Shown here one piece after another: positions 52,352 through 52,687 of a DNA stretch of 52,687 nucleotides (the stretch's first letter is position 1; every line of letters starts with the position of its first letter). Source of the DNA: Gammaproteobacteria bacterium (GTDB lineage: Bacteria; Pseudomonadota; Gammaproteobacteria; Acidiferrobacterales; Sulfurifustaceae). The notes beneath the pieces are model-generated. The model searched no databases and was not told where the DNA came from. It saw only the letters and a program-made list of their open reading frames with translations. The position numbers were made by a program, and so were the translations under genes. The DNA is taken from the NCBI GenBank assembly GCA_004298065.1, contig SCRL01000053.1, positions 1-52,687 on the forward strand. The letters run 5' to 3'.

Positions 52352-52687
52352 CTAATTGCGGGGTTGCTCCGCCCCCTGCACCCCCGGGTAACTTCTCTTT
52401 GCTCGTGCAAAGAGAAGTTACCAAGAGAAAGCACGTTTACCCCCATTTGGCCGTACCCCGCCGTTACGCCGGCACAGCAGCACCCCTGCACTTGGCCGCG
52501 CCATACAGAGCCCGGAGAGGCCACTGTGATTTAGCTTTGTTGGTGTTGCCTAACTCCGTTGCTGTTTAGCCCCGTAGGCGAGCCGAACCCCGAGGACAGG
52601 CCGAAGTCGAGTCCGAAGGATCGCGAGATGGATCTCGCGAGTGCGCATCCGGGCTAGGGATAGCCCGTATGCGCACCTCCTGAGGCC
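52352..52687. repeat. Interspersed repeat element, copy 2 (cut by window edge)
   Basis: This is the reverse complement of most of the element at 44097-44500, running off the window. Its hairpins are 52387-52422 (perfect 16-bp GGTAACTTCTCTTTGC / GCAAAGAGAAGTTACC, tip TCGT), 52621-52640 (TCGCGAGAT-GG-ATCTCGCGA) and 52641-52676 (GTGCGCAT..ATGCGCAC with inner stem GGGCTA/TAGCCC). The GC-rich module GCTCCGCCCCCTGCACCCCCGGG precedes the first hairpin. A few dozen bases in the middle differ from copy 1. No convincing gene is present in 52293-52687. Confidence 0.85.

Overview
The window is high-GC chromosomal DNA that reads as a gammaproteobacterium. The order smc-zipA-ligA, the yciB-yciI-bolA cluster, trpH-yciO-site-2 protease-trpS-scpA-scpB-rluB, and pcnB-folK-(dNK)-panB-panC-panD all fit that class. 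The end of soxY followed by soxZ points to thiosulfate or sulfur oxidation by the Sox pathway, and a CbbY-type phosphatase hints at Calvin-cycle metabolism. A chemolithoautotrophic sulfur oxidiser is therefore likely. Placing it near the Acidiferrobacteraceae is a guess from gene content, not a measured phylogeny.

Layout. 1-2.3 kb: soxYZ with a terminator, then a leftward queF-sugar kinase pair. 2.3-9.1 kb: overlapping smc-zipA-ligA. 9.2-11.1 kb: a tandem duplication of a zinc-sensing diguanylate cyclase (DgcZ type). 11.27-13.68 kb: three gene cassettes (an unknown protein, a glutamate racemase and a GNAT acetyltransferase), each followed by an integron attC-like site and with no integrase in the window (a CALIN-type array), ending exactly at the stop codon of a phytase-like gene. 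13.7-16.7 kb: phytase-like protein, parvulin lipoprotein, bolA, yciI, yciB. 16.8-23.4 kb: trpH to rluB. 23.7-27.6 kb: a chromate-resistance operon (chrB, two chrA genes, rhodanese) behind a palindromic, possibly leaderless promoter, with a separate ChrB C-domain gene at 29.4 kb.

27.6-38.7 kb is rich in c-di-GMP and two-component signalling: a membrane GGDEF-EAL protein, a kinase/response regulator/REC-PAS-GGDEF-EAL operon, and a REC protein with a degenerate GGDEF. 38.7-44.1 kb holds DedA, uppP, dihydroorotase, dksA, cbbY and an aminotransferase. 44.6-47.4 kb holds an esterase, queD, a small conserved-looking protein, a host attachment protein, a CnoX/YbbN thioredoxin and tRNA-Glu(CTC). 47.5-52.3 kb is a likely operon for poly(A) polymerase, folate and pantothenate synthesis; pcnB appears to start at AUU, as in E. 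coli.

Two items deserve most attention. One is the integrase-less cassette array with murI as cargo. The other is a several-hundred-base interspersed repeat present twice in opposite orientation (about 44.1-44.5 kb and 52.35 kb to the window end), whose hairpins differ between copies by compensatory changes that keep the pairing.
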